38,243 nt of DNA from Flavobacterium sp. (GTDB lineage Bacteria; Bacteroidota; Bacteroidia; Flavobacteriales; Flavobacteriaceae): positions 1 through 38,243 of the forward strand of contig JAAFGY010000014.1 of the NCBI GenBank assembly GCA_010365135.1. Direction: 5' to 3'. A program made the position numbers and the translations under genes. Below are positions 25,486 through 33,662 of the stretch, piece by piece. Under the pieces are notes generated by a model, which was given only the letters and a program-made list of their open reading frames with translations, searched no databases and was not told the origin of the DNA. Numbering within the stretch: position 1 is the first letter of the stretch; each line of letters opens with the position of its first letter.

Positions 25486-25995
25486 ATGAACGACGCACAT
25501 TTGCATTTGGTAGTAAACCATTTTCCAATTATTGGGACAATTCTTGGACTTGGAATTTTAATTACAGGAATCATTTTAAAAAACAATTCGGTAAAAAATA
25601 CCGCTTATGTTCTATTTATTGTTGCAGCTATTTTTGCGGCATTTAGTATGGGAACAGGAGAAGGAGCTGAAGAATTGGTTGAAGATATGCCTTCAGTTGG
25701 AAAACAAATCATCCACGAACATGAAGAAATGGCCGAAAAATTAGCTATTATTTTATATGTTTTGGGAGCAATTTCTCTTGCAGGATTGTACTTGAATTTC
25801 AAAAAACATGCTAAAGCACAATTAGTTTCTATTGCAGCTCTTCTTGTGGCTATTGGAGCCACGTTTTTAGCACAACAAACAGGAACAACTGGTGGAGAAA
25901 TTCGTCACACAGAAATTAGACCTAATGCTATTCAAGCGGCAGGAGTTGAGCAAAATGTTGCTGGAGAAAAAGGAGAAAGCGAAGATAAAGATTAG
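25486..25995 (+). CDS. DUF2231-like small membrane protein
   Basis: A 169-residue protein with four membrane helices (about 9-28, 38-56, 83-102, 108-128) and a soluble, acidic C-terminal tail. The opening HLHLVVNHFPIIG has three histidines in the pattern of DUF2231-type proteins, where paired His residues at the membrane face may bind heme. GTGEGAEELVE and IIHEHEEMAE lie between helices 2 and 3. It follows the ferritin-VIT gene by 49 bases and ends at a strong terminator, so the two probably form one transcript with a shared iron or redox function. That functional link is inference. Confidence 0.75.
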   Translation: MNDAHLHLVVNHFPIIGTILGLGILITGIILKNNSVKNTAYVLFIVAAIFAAFSMGTGEGAEELVEDMPSVGKQIIHEHEEMAEKLAIILYVLGAISLAGLYLNFKKHAKAQLVSIAALLVAIGATFLAQQTGTTGGEIRHTEIRPNAIQAAGVEQNVAGEKGESEDKD

Positions 25996-26013
25996 TTTTA
26001 TTTTTTAATGGTT

Positions 26014-26055
26014 AAAAAAAAAGATGCTGTATAAAATAGACAGCATCTTTTTTTT
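26014..26055. terminator. bidirectional terminator
   Basis: AAGATGCTGT (26021-26030) pairs with ACAGCATCTT (26040-26049). An A-run precedes it and a T-run follows it, so it can end both the plus-strand iron genes and the minus-strand transporter genes that meet here. Confidence 0.95.
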
Positions 26056-26075
26056 GGTATAATAATTTTAAATTA

Positions 26076-27776
26076 TCAACTTGCAAAAAGCAAGATAAGC
26101 AATTGTGCTACTAAAATCCTACTGATAGTTACCAAAGGATAAACAGTTGCATACGATTGATTAGGAATGTCAGAATCTAAATATTTGGTACTAAAAGACA
26201 AGGCAGCAGGATCAGTATAGGAACCACTCATAATACCTACCATTTGATAAAAATTGAGCTTAAAGACAAATCGACTAACTAATACTAATAGCGTTAATGG
26301 TATAAAAGTGATGTAACAGCCATAATAAATCCACATCCAGCCGTTATTTTCTATAAAGCTATCGTAGAACCCATGACCCGCTTTTATCCCTACAGCAGCA
26401 AAGAATAAACAAATACCGAAATCTTTCATAAAATGGATTGCACCGTTATTGATGTAGGAATGAATTACTCCAACGCCTCCATACCTGCTGATAAATAAGG
26501 CGGCCAAAAGTGGTCCTGCTGCCAATCCTAATTTTAAAGGAACGGGCAAAGATGGAATCAAAATAGGAATAGACCCAATTATAACGCCAAAAATTAAACC
26601 TCCAAAAAGAGAAAGAAAATCGGGTTCTAATAGTATTTTTTTAGAATTTCCAACAATTTTTTCAACCTCTTCAATAGCCTGTCTGTTACCAAAAACCATT
26701 AAAGTATCCCCGTAAAATAACTCTAAAGAAGGTTGGGCTAAAATTTCTAATCCGGAACGAATGACACGAGTTACTTTGACATCATATTGGTTGTATAAAT
26801 CCAATTGAGCCAATGTTTTGTGAATAGCTGTTTTATGGGTAACACTGATAATTTTAGTTGCAAGTTCATTTTCTGATTCGATAAATAAATCTGTCGAAAC
26901 TTTACCCACGCAATCAATAAAATTAGTAATGTCTTTTTGTTTTGCCACAACCATCAAAACGTCTTTTTTTTCTAATATTGCATCTAATGATGGAGAATAA
27001 ACAACCGTTGTTCCGCTATGTTTTTGTCTGGAAATTATTACATCTTTAATGTTGAATTCTTTCAATACTTGCTTTATTGTTTTTCCAAAAACTTCAGAAT
27101 TTGTAACTCTGCATTTTTGACGAACAATTTTATTCTCGGAATCTTTATTTTTCTCTTGAAGTAAAACTTCTTCTTTGGCTAAATCAATTTTCAAAAAGTT
27201 TTTAGATAATATAATGAGTAGAATAATCCCAAAAACTCCAATTGGATAAGTAATAGCATAGGCAATCGCAGGATCCGAAAAGTGATCCGCTGGAAGATTC
27301 AATTGTTTTTGAATTTCAATAAGAGTTGATTTTGCAGCTCCTAATCCAGGAGTATTTGTCACCGAACCCGACATTAATCCAACTGCATTTTCGATTTTAA
27401 TATTGGCAAATAAATGAATTAAATATGCAATAATACCTCCTAGGAATACTGTTGCAACTCCCAAAGCATTAAAGATAAGTCCTTCTTTTTTAAAGGAGGA
27501 AAAGAAAGTAGGACCCACTTGAATACCAATTCCATAAACAAATAAGATTAAACCAAACTCACGAACAAATTGAATTAATTCTGCATTCATCGTAAAGCCT
27601 AAATGTCCTAAAAAAAGACCAACAAACATTACGGCAGATACTCCTAATGAAATATTTCCGAACTTGACTTTTCCAACAAAAAAGCCGACACTTATAGCCA
27701 TAAACAATACAATCAATGACTGCGTCATTTCCGGCTCATCGGTCGGAGTAAACAAGATTCTAAACCATTCAAACAT
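26076..27776 (-). CDS. AspT/YidE/YbjL-family transporter
   Basis: A 566-residue membrane protein of the aspartate:alanine exchanger (AAE) family. Two homologous membrane halves of five to six helices each flank a cytoplasmic middle (about 205-375) holding two RCK_C/TrkA-C domains, seen in NSEVFGKTIKQVLKEF and the ILAQPSLELFYGDTLMVFG repeat. The family marks SGSVTNTPGLGAAK in the first half and MSGSYTDPAALSFS in the second are complete. It is probably an antiporter of dicarboxylate or amino acid; the substrate cannot be told. It is the second gene after the ThrE-type exporter, 50 bases downstream, so the two are probably co-transcribed for amino acid efflux. Confidence 0.9.
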   Translation of the reverse strand: MFEWFRILFTPTDEPEMTQSLIVLFMAISVGFFVGKVKFGNISLGVSAVMFVGLFLGHLGFTMNAELIQFVREFGLILFVYGIGIQVGPTFFSSFKKEGLIFNALGVATVFLGGIIAYLIHLFANIKIENAVGLMSGSVTNTPGLGAAKSTLIEIQKQLNLPADHFSDPAIAYAITYPIGVFGIILLIILSKNFLKIDLAKEEVLLQEKNKDSENKIVRQKCRVTNSEVFGKTIKQVLKEFNIKDVIISRQKHSGTTVVYSPSLDAILEKKDVLMVVAKQKDITNFIDCVGKVSTDLFIESENELATKIISVTHKTAIHKTLAQLDLYNQYDVKVTRVIRSGLEILAQPSLELFYGDTLMVFGNRQAIEEVEKIVGNSKKILLEPDFLSLFGGLIFGVIIGSIPILIPSLPVPLKLGLAAGPLLAALFISRYGGVGVIHSYINNGAIHFMKDFGICLFFAAVGIKAGHGFYDSFIENNGWMWIYYGCYITFIPLTLLVLVSRFVFKLNFYQMVGIMSGSYTDPAALSFSTKYLDSDIPNQSYATVYPLVTISRILVAQLLILLFAS

Positions 27777-27826
27777 AATTAATTAATTTTATAGTTAAGT
27801 AATATAGATAAAAAAACGTAGTAATA

Positions 27827-29200
27827 TTAGGTATTCCTTTTGAATAATTTTTTGATTAATACATTCAAATCTTTACCTTTTACAGTATAGGATTTGAAAA
27901 CAACCACAGGAAATGCAACTCCAAAGGCAAGCGCAAAAAGAATAAAAACGGTACTTATTCCATACGAAAAAGTCTGAATCACTTCTTCAACAGGTGGTTT
28001 TTGATCTTTGTTATTGCTTATCCAATCAATCATTCCCATCATAAATTCATAACTAATCAACCCGGGAATCATATTTATCACGGCTGGAATCATAAAAATG
28101 ATCGGCGGTGTATGTGTTCTATGAGCAAAATACATTCCGGAAATTCCTACAAAACTTGAGGCAATAAAGATAGATAAAATAAGATTCATTTCTACTTCTT
28201 TAAACAAGATAAATTTTATTAAATATCCTATAGCTCCTAAAATGAAAACGGTCCATAAAGCTCTTTTGGGAGTGTTGAACATCAGCGCAAATCCTAGCGA
28301 AGTGACTCCTCCAAAAATCAGTTTAGAAACCCCAATCCCCAAACCTTGTGGTTCAAACATCTCTTTTATATGTGTTTGCACCTGCGAAAAATCCAATAGA
28401 AATAGTTGATTGACAATGGGCATGTTAAATATCATGGTCGAAGTAAAGAAACCAAAAGCAATCATTAGAACGAGCATAAAACTATAAATAAAACGAGCGG
28501 TGCCAGATTCAAAATAACCTTCCAAATAATCAATAAAAGCATTAATCATCACAGCACCAGGAATCAAATATAAAACCGATACCACTAAAGCTTCCTTAAT
28601 TTGAATATTAAAAAGCACGCCTGTTAAATGGATAAATAAAGTAGAAATGGTAGCACCAATAAAAAAGGCGACCATATGGTTGTGGTGTTTTAGCATCAAC
28701 GTTCTTCTGGCATAATAGCCAAATAGAGTAGAAAAGTAAACGATTATGGATTGTAACCAATCGCCATCAAAAAGCATACAAAGAGCTACACTAGCAAGCG
28801 GTGCAAAAGCGTATAACTGCAAATTAGAATACACTTTCTTTTCTTTTATTTGTTTCAATATTGATTTTATTTCTGAAATCGAGATTTTATTTTCTAAGAC
28901 ATCCCAAGATAAAATGCTGATTTCTGAAACCGTTTCAAAATTCAGACCTTTCGTTTTTATGGTCTTGGCAAGGGTATGGGCCTTGTGTTTATTTTCTTTG
29001 TAAACCGATATTACAATTCCAGTATAGGTCAAAACCAACTCACAATGATACCCTAAACCTTTCGCAATTCTTTCTAAATTACGAATGATTCTTGCAGTAT
29101 GGGCACCGCTAGTAATCATCATTTCGCCAATTTCTGTTAATAAATTTAGTACTGTTTGGGCTGTTCTTTCTTCAATCAACTTGTGGGGTTCCTCTTGCAT
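27827..29200 (-). CDS. threonine/serine exporter (ThrE family)
   Basis: A 457-residue exporter with the two ThrE parts in one chain. A cytoplasmic N-terminal domain (about 10-120, LLTEIGEMMITSGAHTARI, then ELVLTYTGIVISV) is followed by about ten membrane helices; the split YjjP/YjjB form of other bacteria corresponds to the two halves. It exports threonine, serine or related small molecules such as succinate in some members. It is the first gene of a minus-strand pair with the AspT-like transporter. Its -7 element TAATTTTG (minus strand, 29244-29251) lies next to a perfect 24-bp palindrome, so the pair is likely repressed by a dimeric regulator. Confidence 0.88.
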   Translation of the reverse strand: MQEEPHKLIEERTAQTVLNLLTEIGEMMITSGAHTARIIRNLERIAKGLGYHCELVLTYTGIVISVYKENKHKAHTLAKTIKTKGLNFETVSEISILSWDVLENKISISEIKSILKQIKEKKVYSNLQLYAFAPLASVALCMLFDGDWLQSIIVYFSTLFGYYARRTLMLKHHNHMVAFFIGATISTLFIHLTGVLFNIQIKEALVVSVLYLIPGAVMINAFIDYLEGYFESGTARFIYSFMLVLMIAFGFFTSTMIFNMPIVNQLFLLDFSQVQTHIKEMFEPQGLGIGVSKLIFGGVTSLGFALMFNTPKRALWTVFILGAIGYLIKFILFKEVEMNLILSIFIASSFVGISGMYFAHRTHTPPIIFMIPAVINMIPGLISYEFMMGMIDWISNNKDQKPPVEEVIQTFSYGISTVFILFALAFGVAFPVVVFKSYTVKGKDLNVLIKKLFKRNT

Positions 29201-29243
29201 ATCTACTTTTATAGCATTTATATTTTACATAATTTTATAGGGT

Positions 29244-29291
29244 CAAAATTAGTAAATTAATAATAAATTAATATGATAATTATCATATTAA
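29244..29291 (-). promoter_or_regulatory. exporter promoter with 24-bp palindrome
   Basis: The minus-strand -7 element TAATTTTG is at 29244-29251. A perfect 24-bp palindrome (29268-29291, half-site TTAATATGATAA) covers the place where the -33 element should be (about 29271-29274). This is the arrangement of a repressor operator. The core TGATAATTATCA is reminiscent of metal-regulator boxes but has no central base, so I do not assign a regulator. Confidence 0.6.
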
Positions 29292-29315
29292 CCTTCGTGA
29301 GCCCTTGAAAACAAA

Positions 29316-29388
29316 GAAAACGTTTTCGTAGATTTTTTAAAAATATGTTAAAAAATATGTTGTTGTATGCGTTGATTTTGTACTTTTG
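29316..29388 (+). promoter_or_regulatory. pckA promoter and 12-bp palindrome
   Basis: The -7 element TACTTTTG is at 29381-29388, about 40 bases before the ATG. GAAAACGTTTTC at 29316-29327 is a perfect palindrome with the CG-centred form of LacI/GalR-family operators and lies at about -65. A catabolite-type control of gluconeogenesis would fit, but the regulator is unknown. Confidence 0.5.
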
Positions 29389-29427
29389 AAGTGAATTAAA
29401 CGACAAGAAACATAACAAAATTTAATT

Positions 29428-31062
29428 ATGAAAAACATTAAAATTATTCAGGAATTACATGATTTAGGAATTACCGGTTATCATGAAGTGTCTTACAATC
29501 CTTCTTATGAAAAATTATATGAAGCGGAAGTATCTCATAAAAGAAAAGGATTTGAAAAAGGAGCTATTACTGACACAGGCTGTGTGGCTGTAAAAACAGG
29601 TATTTTCACCGGGCGTTCGCCTAAAGACAGATATATTGTAAAGGATGATGTAACTAAAGATACCATTTGCTGGGATAAAGAATCAGGAATAAGTTCGCCA
29701 AATTATCCAACTACAAAAGAAGTTTGGGACGACTTAAAAGCACTTACGTTAGAACAACTTTCTACTTCTCCTAAATTATACGTAATTGATGCTTATTGTG
29801 GAACAAATGTAGATACAAGATTGAAAGTTCGTTTTATAATGGAGGTAGCTTGGCAAGCACATTTTGTAACTAATATGTTCATTAGACCTTCTATCTATGA
29901 ATTGCAGAACTTTGGAGAGCCAGATTTTATTGTAATGAATGCATCTAAAGCAACAAATCCTAACTGGAAAGCCCAAGGTTTAAATTCTGAAAACTATGTG
30001 TTATTCAATCTTACGGAAAAAATCCAAATTATTGGTGGAACTTGGTACGGTGGAGAAATGAAAAAAGGAATGTTTGCGATGATGAACTATTATCTTCCTT
30101 TAAAAGGAATGGCCTCTATGCACTGTTCCGCTAATGTGGGCGAACAAGGTGATGTAGCAGTATTCTTTGGTCTTTCTGGAACTGGTAAAACTACATTATC
30201 TGCAGATCCAAAAAGATTTTTAATCGGTGATGATGAACACGGATGGGATAACAATGGTGTATTCAACTTCGAAGGTGGTTGTTATGCAAAAGTAATTGAC
30301 TTGAGCGAAAACAACGAACCAGACATTTGGAGAGCCATCAAAAGAGACGCTTTACTGGAAAATGTCATCGTTGATGAATATGGAGAAATCAATTATTACG
30401 ATCATTCTATCACTGAAAACTCTAGAGTTTCTTATCCAATTTACCATATTAGTAAAATTGTTTTACCTTCAAAAGCAGGACACGCTAGCAAAATTATCTA
30501 TCTTTCTGCCGATGCTTTTGGTGTATTACCTCCAGTATCTATTTTAAATGATGACCAAGCACAATACCATTTCCTTTGCGGATATACCTCAAAATTAGCC
30601 GGAACCGAAAGAGGAATTACCGCTCCAGAACCATCTTTCTCACCTGCTTTTGGCGAAGCTTTTTTAACATTACACCCAACAATGTACTCTAAAACATTAA
30701 TTGGAAAAATGAAAGAACACGGAGCAAAAGCTTACTTAGTAAACACAGGATGGAACGGAACTGGAAAAAGAATTTCTTTGAAAAACACAAGAGCCATTAT
30801 CGATGCGATCATCAGCGGAGAGATTGATACTGTAGAAAAAAAAGACATTCCATTTTTGAACTTAACAATTCCAACAGCATTATCAAATGTAAGCGAAGGA
30901 ATTCTAGATCCAAGAGCTACTTATGCTACAGAAGAAGAATGGAGCGTTAAAGCTAAAGATTTATCTTCTCGTTACATCAAATACTTCGAACAATATACCA
31001 ATACTGAAGAAGGAAAACGTTTAGTTGCGGCTGGACCTTCATTAGAACCAGTTTTAAGCTAA
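29428..31062 (+). CDS. pckA: phosphoenolpyruvate carboxykinase (ATP)
   Basis: A 544-residue ATP-dependent PEP carboxykinase, converting oxaloacetate and ATP to PEP, CO2 and ADP in gluconeogenesis. Evidence: TGRSPKDR (61-68) for substrate binding, the P-loop GLSGTGKTT (248-256), the metal site LIGDDEHGW (265-273), and [13 protein letters not shown] near the adenine-binding region. Length is normal for the ATP type (the GTP type differs in sequence). A CG-centred 12-bp palindrome lies upstream. The gene ends at a clear terminator, so it is not joined to the his operon. Confidence 0.97.
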   Translation: MKNIKIIQELHDLGITGYHEVSYNPSYEKLYEAEVSHKRKGFEKGAITDTGCVAVKTGIFTGRSPKDRYIVKDDVTKDTICWDKESGISSPNYPTTKEVWDDLKALTLEQLSTSPKLYVIDAYCGTNVDTRLKVRFIMEVAWQAHFVTNMFIRPSIYELQNFGEPDFIVMNASKATNPNWKAQGLNSENYVLFNLTEKIQIIGGTWYGGEMKKGMFAMMNYYLPLKGMASMHCSANVGEQGDVAVFFGLSGTGKTTLSADPKRFLIGDDEHGWDNNGVFNFEGGCYAKVIDLSENNEPDIWRAIKRDALLENVIVDEYGEINYYDHSITENSRVSYPIYHISKIVLPSKAGHASKIIYLSADAFGVLPPVSILNDDQAQYHFLCGYTSKLAGTERGITAPEPSFSPAFGEAFLTLHPTMYSKTLIGKMKEHGAKAYLVNTGWNGTGKRISLKNTRAIIDAIISGEIDTVEKKDIPFLNLTIPTALSNVSEGILDPRATYATEEEWSVKAKDLSSRYIKYFEQYTNTEEGKRLVAAGPSLEPVLS

Positions 31063-31081
31063 TTCAAAATAGCAAGTTGTT

Positions 31082-31126
31082 AAACATCTGCAACGGATAG
31101 AATAGTATGATTAGTTGCAGATGTTT
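31082..31126 (+). terminator. terminator of pckA
   Basis: AAACATCTGCAAC (31082-31094) pairs perfectly with GTTGCAGATGTTT (31114-31126), followed by T-rich sequence. It separates pckA from the his promoter. Confidence 0.85.
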
Positions 31127-31179
31127 TTATTTTAATATTTATTTTTAACAATTTCTCTTTGATTCGTTAAATTAAAAAG

Positions 31180-31210
31180 TTTATTGTAAATAAAATTTTC
31201 CCTATATTTG
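31180..31210 (+). promoter_or_regulatory. promoter of the his operon
   Basis: TATATTTG at 31203-31210 is a perfect -7 element; TTTA at 31180-31183 serves as -33 with 19 bases between. Transcription would start near 31216, about 30 bases before the leader peptide ATG. Confidence 0.75.
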
Positions 31211-31244
31211 CAACCGAATAAAAGGATTATCAAATAAAAAAATT

Positions 31245-31304
31245 ATGTTATCAATTCAATTGCATCACCATCATTCTCATTATTGCTCTCAAGCGATGTG
31301 TTAA
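31245..31304 (+). CDS. his operon leader peptide
   Basis: A 19-codon reading frame, MLSIQLHHHHSHYCSQAMC, ending in TAA at 31302-31304. It has five His codons within six (31263-31280), which is the signature of a histidine attenuation leader like HisL of enterobacteria, although its sequence is not related. It lies between the his promoter and a strong terminator, 110 bases upstream of hisG. When charged tRNA-His is scarce, the ribosome should stall on the His run. I found it by reading the spacer; it is far below normal gene-finding size. A -10 to -15 A-rich stretch precedes the ATG, as for other genes here. Confidence 0.88.
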   Translation: MLSIQLHHHHSHYCSQAMC

Positions 31305-31362
31305 TGATATGGATGTAAAATCATATTTAAAAACCCGTTTGAGTACATCAAACGGGTTTTTT
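31289..31362 (+). terminator. his attenuator: antiterminator and terminator
   Basis: The terminator stem is 31330-31342 (AAAACCCGTTTGA) with 31348-31360, 13 perfect pairs around GTACA, ending in a T-run. Its 5' arm can instead pair upstream: TCAAGCG (31289-31295) with CGTTTGA (31336-31342), seven pairs including one G-U. TTAA (31301-31304) with TTAA (31327-31330) adds four pairs. TCAAGCG lies within the leader codons Ser-Gln-Ala, just past the His run, so a ribosome stalled on His would leave it free and allow readthrough. ATATG (31307-31311) and CATAT (31322-31326) can form a further stem. Confidence 0.82.
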
Positions 31363-31414
31363 ATTATATCCTAGTACTCAAACAAAATATTCAAAATTTA
31401 AAAAAAAACAAACA

Positions 31415-32272
31415 ATGAGTACTTTAAAAATTGCAATTCAAAAATCAGGTCGTTTAAACGAAGACAGCATTCAAATTTTAAAAGATTGTGGGATTTCTAT
31501 TGATAATGGAAATGATCAACTTAAAGCTTCTGCATCTAATTTTCCTTTAGAAGTTTTGTACCTAAGAAATTCAGATATTCCTCAATATTTAATCGATGGC
31601 GTGGTCGATATTGCCATTGTTGGCGATAATCTTTTGGTCGAAAAAGGAAAAAACATCAAAGTAATCCAGAAATTAGGCTTTTCGAAATGCAAAGTTTCTG
31701 TAGCCGTTCCAAAGGCGTTCGAATACAAATCCATCCAAGATTTAAGCGGTTTGCGAATCGCCACATCTTACCCAAATACCGTAACAGATTATTTTAAATC
31801 TTATGGCTTAACCGTTGACATTCACCAAATTTCCGGCTCTGTAGAAATTGCTCCAAATATAGGTCTTGCCGATGCTATCGTAGACATTGTTTCTAGTGGA
31901 AGCACTTTATTCAAAAACAATTTGAAAGAAGTGGAAGTGATTTTCAAAAGTGAAGCTGTTTTAGCTGTTTCTCCAAAAGTAACTCCCGAAGTGCAATCCA
32001 TTATTGATACCCTTAAATTCCGAATAGAATCGGTTTTGAGAGCCAGAAAATCAAAATACATTTTGATGAACGTTCCTAACGACAAAATTGAAGCTGTTGG
32101 TAAAATATTACCGGTTTTAAAAAGTCTTACAGTAATGCCCTTAGCAGAAGAAGGTTGGAGCAGCGTTCATTCCGTAATTGACAAAGATACTTTTTGGGAT
32201 GTTATTGACCAATTGAAAGAAGCCGGAGCCGAAGGGATTTTGGTTTGTCCAATAGAGAAAATGGTCCTTTAA
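31415..32272 (+). CDS. hisG: ATP phosphoribosyltransferase (long form)
   Basis: HisG catalyses the first step of histidine synthesis, joining ATP and PRPP. The 285-residue protein is the long form: catalytic periplasmic-binding-protein-like domains (about 1-205) with LKIAIQKSGRLNE, DIAIVGDNLL, RIATSYPNTVTDYF and the PRPP loop DAIVDIVSSGSTLF. A C-terminal ACT-like regulatory domain (about 210-285) contains the histidine feedback site. HisZ is therefore not needed. It is the first structural gene behind the attenuator, so operon control works through both transcription and feedback inhibition. The ATG at 31415 is preceded by an A-rich stretch. Confidence 0.97.
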   Translation: MSTLKIAIQKSGRLNEDSIQILKDCGISIDNGNDQLKASASNFPLEVLYLRNSDIPQYLIDGVVDIAIVGDNLLVEKGKNIKVIQKLGFSKCKVSVAVPKAFEYKSIQDLSGLRIATSYPNTVTDYFKSYGLTVDIHQISGSVEIAPNIGLADAIVDIVSSGSTLFKNNLKEVEVIFKSEAVLAVSPKVTPEVQSIIDTLKFRIESVLRARKSKYILMNVPNDKIEAVGKILPVLKSLTVMPLAEEGWSSVHSVIDKDTFWDVIDQLKEAGAEGILVCPIEKMVL

Positions 32273-32319
32273 AGTACGATTTACGAATTTAGAAACACGA
32301 AGAAAAAACATTAAAATCT

Positions 32320-32355
32320 TTGCAAACTTTGCGATTAACCCTTGCGAACTTTGCG
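32320..32355. repeat. 22-bp-period direct repeat, hisG-hisD spacer
   Basis: TTGCAAACTTTGCG (32320-32333) recurs as TTGCGAACTTTGCG (32342-32355), 22 bases later, with one difference. It fills the spacer just before hisD and has no coding potential. Its internal TTGCG words also form a half-repeat every 9-10 bases. Confidence 0.75.
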
Positions 32356-32369
32356 GTAAAAAGCATAAA

Positions 32370-33662
32370 ATGAATAAAATATTCAATCCAAAACCCGAAA
32401 CTTGGTCTGCTATTTTAAAAAGACCAACAAAATCCATCGACGATATTGAAGTTACCGTGAAAGAAATTTTCAAGGAAGTTCAAAAAAAAGGCGATGTTGC
32501 CGTTTCAAAATACACTTCATTATTTGACGGAGTCAAATTTGAAAATATTGAAGTTTCAGAATCAGAAATAGAACAAGCCATTGCCACTATTCCCGACGAA
32601 TTAAAAACGGCCATTCAATTGGCAAAATCGAATATAGAAAAATTTCATTCGGCTCAAAAAACGGCTAAAGTTGAAGTAGAAACTATTGAAGGAGTGTATT
32701 GTTGGCAAGAAAAAAGACCCATCCAGAAAATTGGTTTATACATTCCTGGTGGAACTGCGCCTTTGTTTTCAACGGTTTTAATGCTTGTCATTCCCGCAAA
32801 TATTGCAGGATGTAACGAAATTGTTTTGTGTTCTCCTCCCGATAAAAGCGGAAACATAAATCCAGCCATTTTATATGCTGCCAATTTATGTGGTGTAACC
32901 AAAATTTTGAAAGTAGGAGGAATCCAAGCCATTGCAGGAATGACTTTCGGAACAAAATCAATTCCAAAAGTATACAAAATTTTTGGACCCGGAAACCAAT
33001 TCGTTACTGTGGCAAAACAACTCGCAACCCAGTTTGGTGTGGCAATTGATATGCCCGCTGGCCCTTCGGAACTGTTGATCGTAGCTGATGATTCTGCAGT
33101 TCCAGCTTTTGTCGCTTCCGATTTGTTATCGCAAGCAGAACACGGAATCGATAGTCAGGTAATTTTGGTTTCTACTTCGAAAGCCTTAATTAAGGAAGTG
33201 GAAAAAGAAATTCAATCCCAAATTGCTGATTTACCTCGAAAAAACATTGCCGAAAAAGCCATCGCCAATTCGAAATTGATTTTTGTCGAAAATGATACCA
33301 TCGCTTTGGAATTAATTGATGAATATGGGCCAGAACATTTTATTATTTGCGCCAAAAACGAAGATTTTTATGTAAATAACATCGGAAATGCAGGTTCGGT
33401 CTTTATTGGAAATTTTACCCCGGAAAGTGCTGGAGATTATGCTTCGGGAACCAATCATACCTTGCCAACAAACGGTTATGCTAAAAACTACAGCGGCGTG
33501 AATTTGGATAGTTTTACAAAATCAATGACTTTCCAAAAAATTTCTGCAAAAGGAATTCAAAATATTGGCAAAGCCATAGAAATTATGGCAGAAACCGAAG
33601 GATTGAAAGCGCACAAAAATGCAGTTACATTACGATTAAAAGCGATTGAAGATGGAAAATAA
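32370..33662 (+). CDS. hisD: histidinol dehydrogenase
   Basis: HisD oxidises L-histidinol to histidine with two NAD+ in the final steps of the pathway. It is a 430-residue zinc enzyme. Visible features: IGLYIPGGTAPLFSTVLM, GNQFVTVAKQ, DMPAGPSELLI, the zinc ligand segment LLSQAEHGIDSQ, GPEHFII with the catalytic Glu-His pair, and the late GAGDYASGTNH-like ESAGDYASGTNHTLPT. All are complete. The stop lies 11 bases inside hisC, so the two genes are translationally coupled. The spacer from hisG holds a direct repeat. Confidence 0.97.
   Translation: MNKIFNPKPETWSAILKRPTKSIDDIEVTVKEIFKEVQKKGDVAVSKYTSLFDGVKFENIEVSESEIEQAIATIPDELKTAIQLAKSNIEKFHSAQKTAKVEVETIEGVYCWQEKRPIQKIGLYIPGGTAPLFSTVLMLVIPANIAGCNEIVLCSPPDKSGNINPAILYAANLCGVTKILKVGGIQAIAGMTFGTKSIPKVYKIFGPGNQFVTVAKQLATQFGVAIDMPAGPSELLIVADDSAVPAFVASDLLSQAEHGIDSQVILVSTSKALIKEVEKEIQSQIADLPRKNIAEKAIANSKLIFVENDTIALELIDEYGPEHFIICAKNEDFYVNNIGNAGSVFIGNFTPESAGDYASGTNHTLPTNGYAKNYSGVNLDSFTKSMTFQKISAKGIQNIGKAIEIMAETEGLKAHKNAVTLRLKAIEDGK

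Noticed and set aside
29268..29291. Fur or PerR box
   Set aside because: The core TGATAATTATCA lacks the central base and flanks of the classical 7-1-7 box, and the gene downstream is an amino acid exporter. Only a generic operator is claimed.
33646..33651. TTG start of hisC
   Set aside because: An ATG two codons later gives the same protein with an ordinary start.
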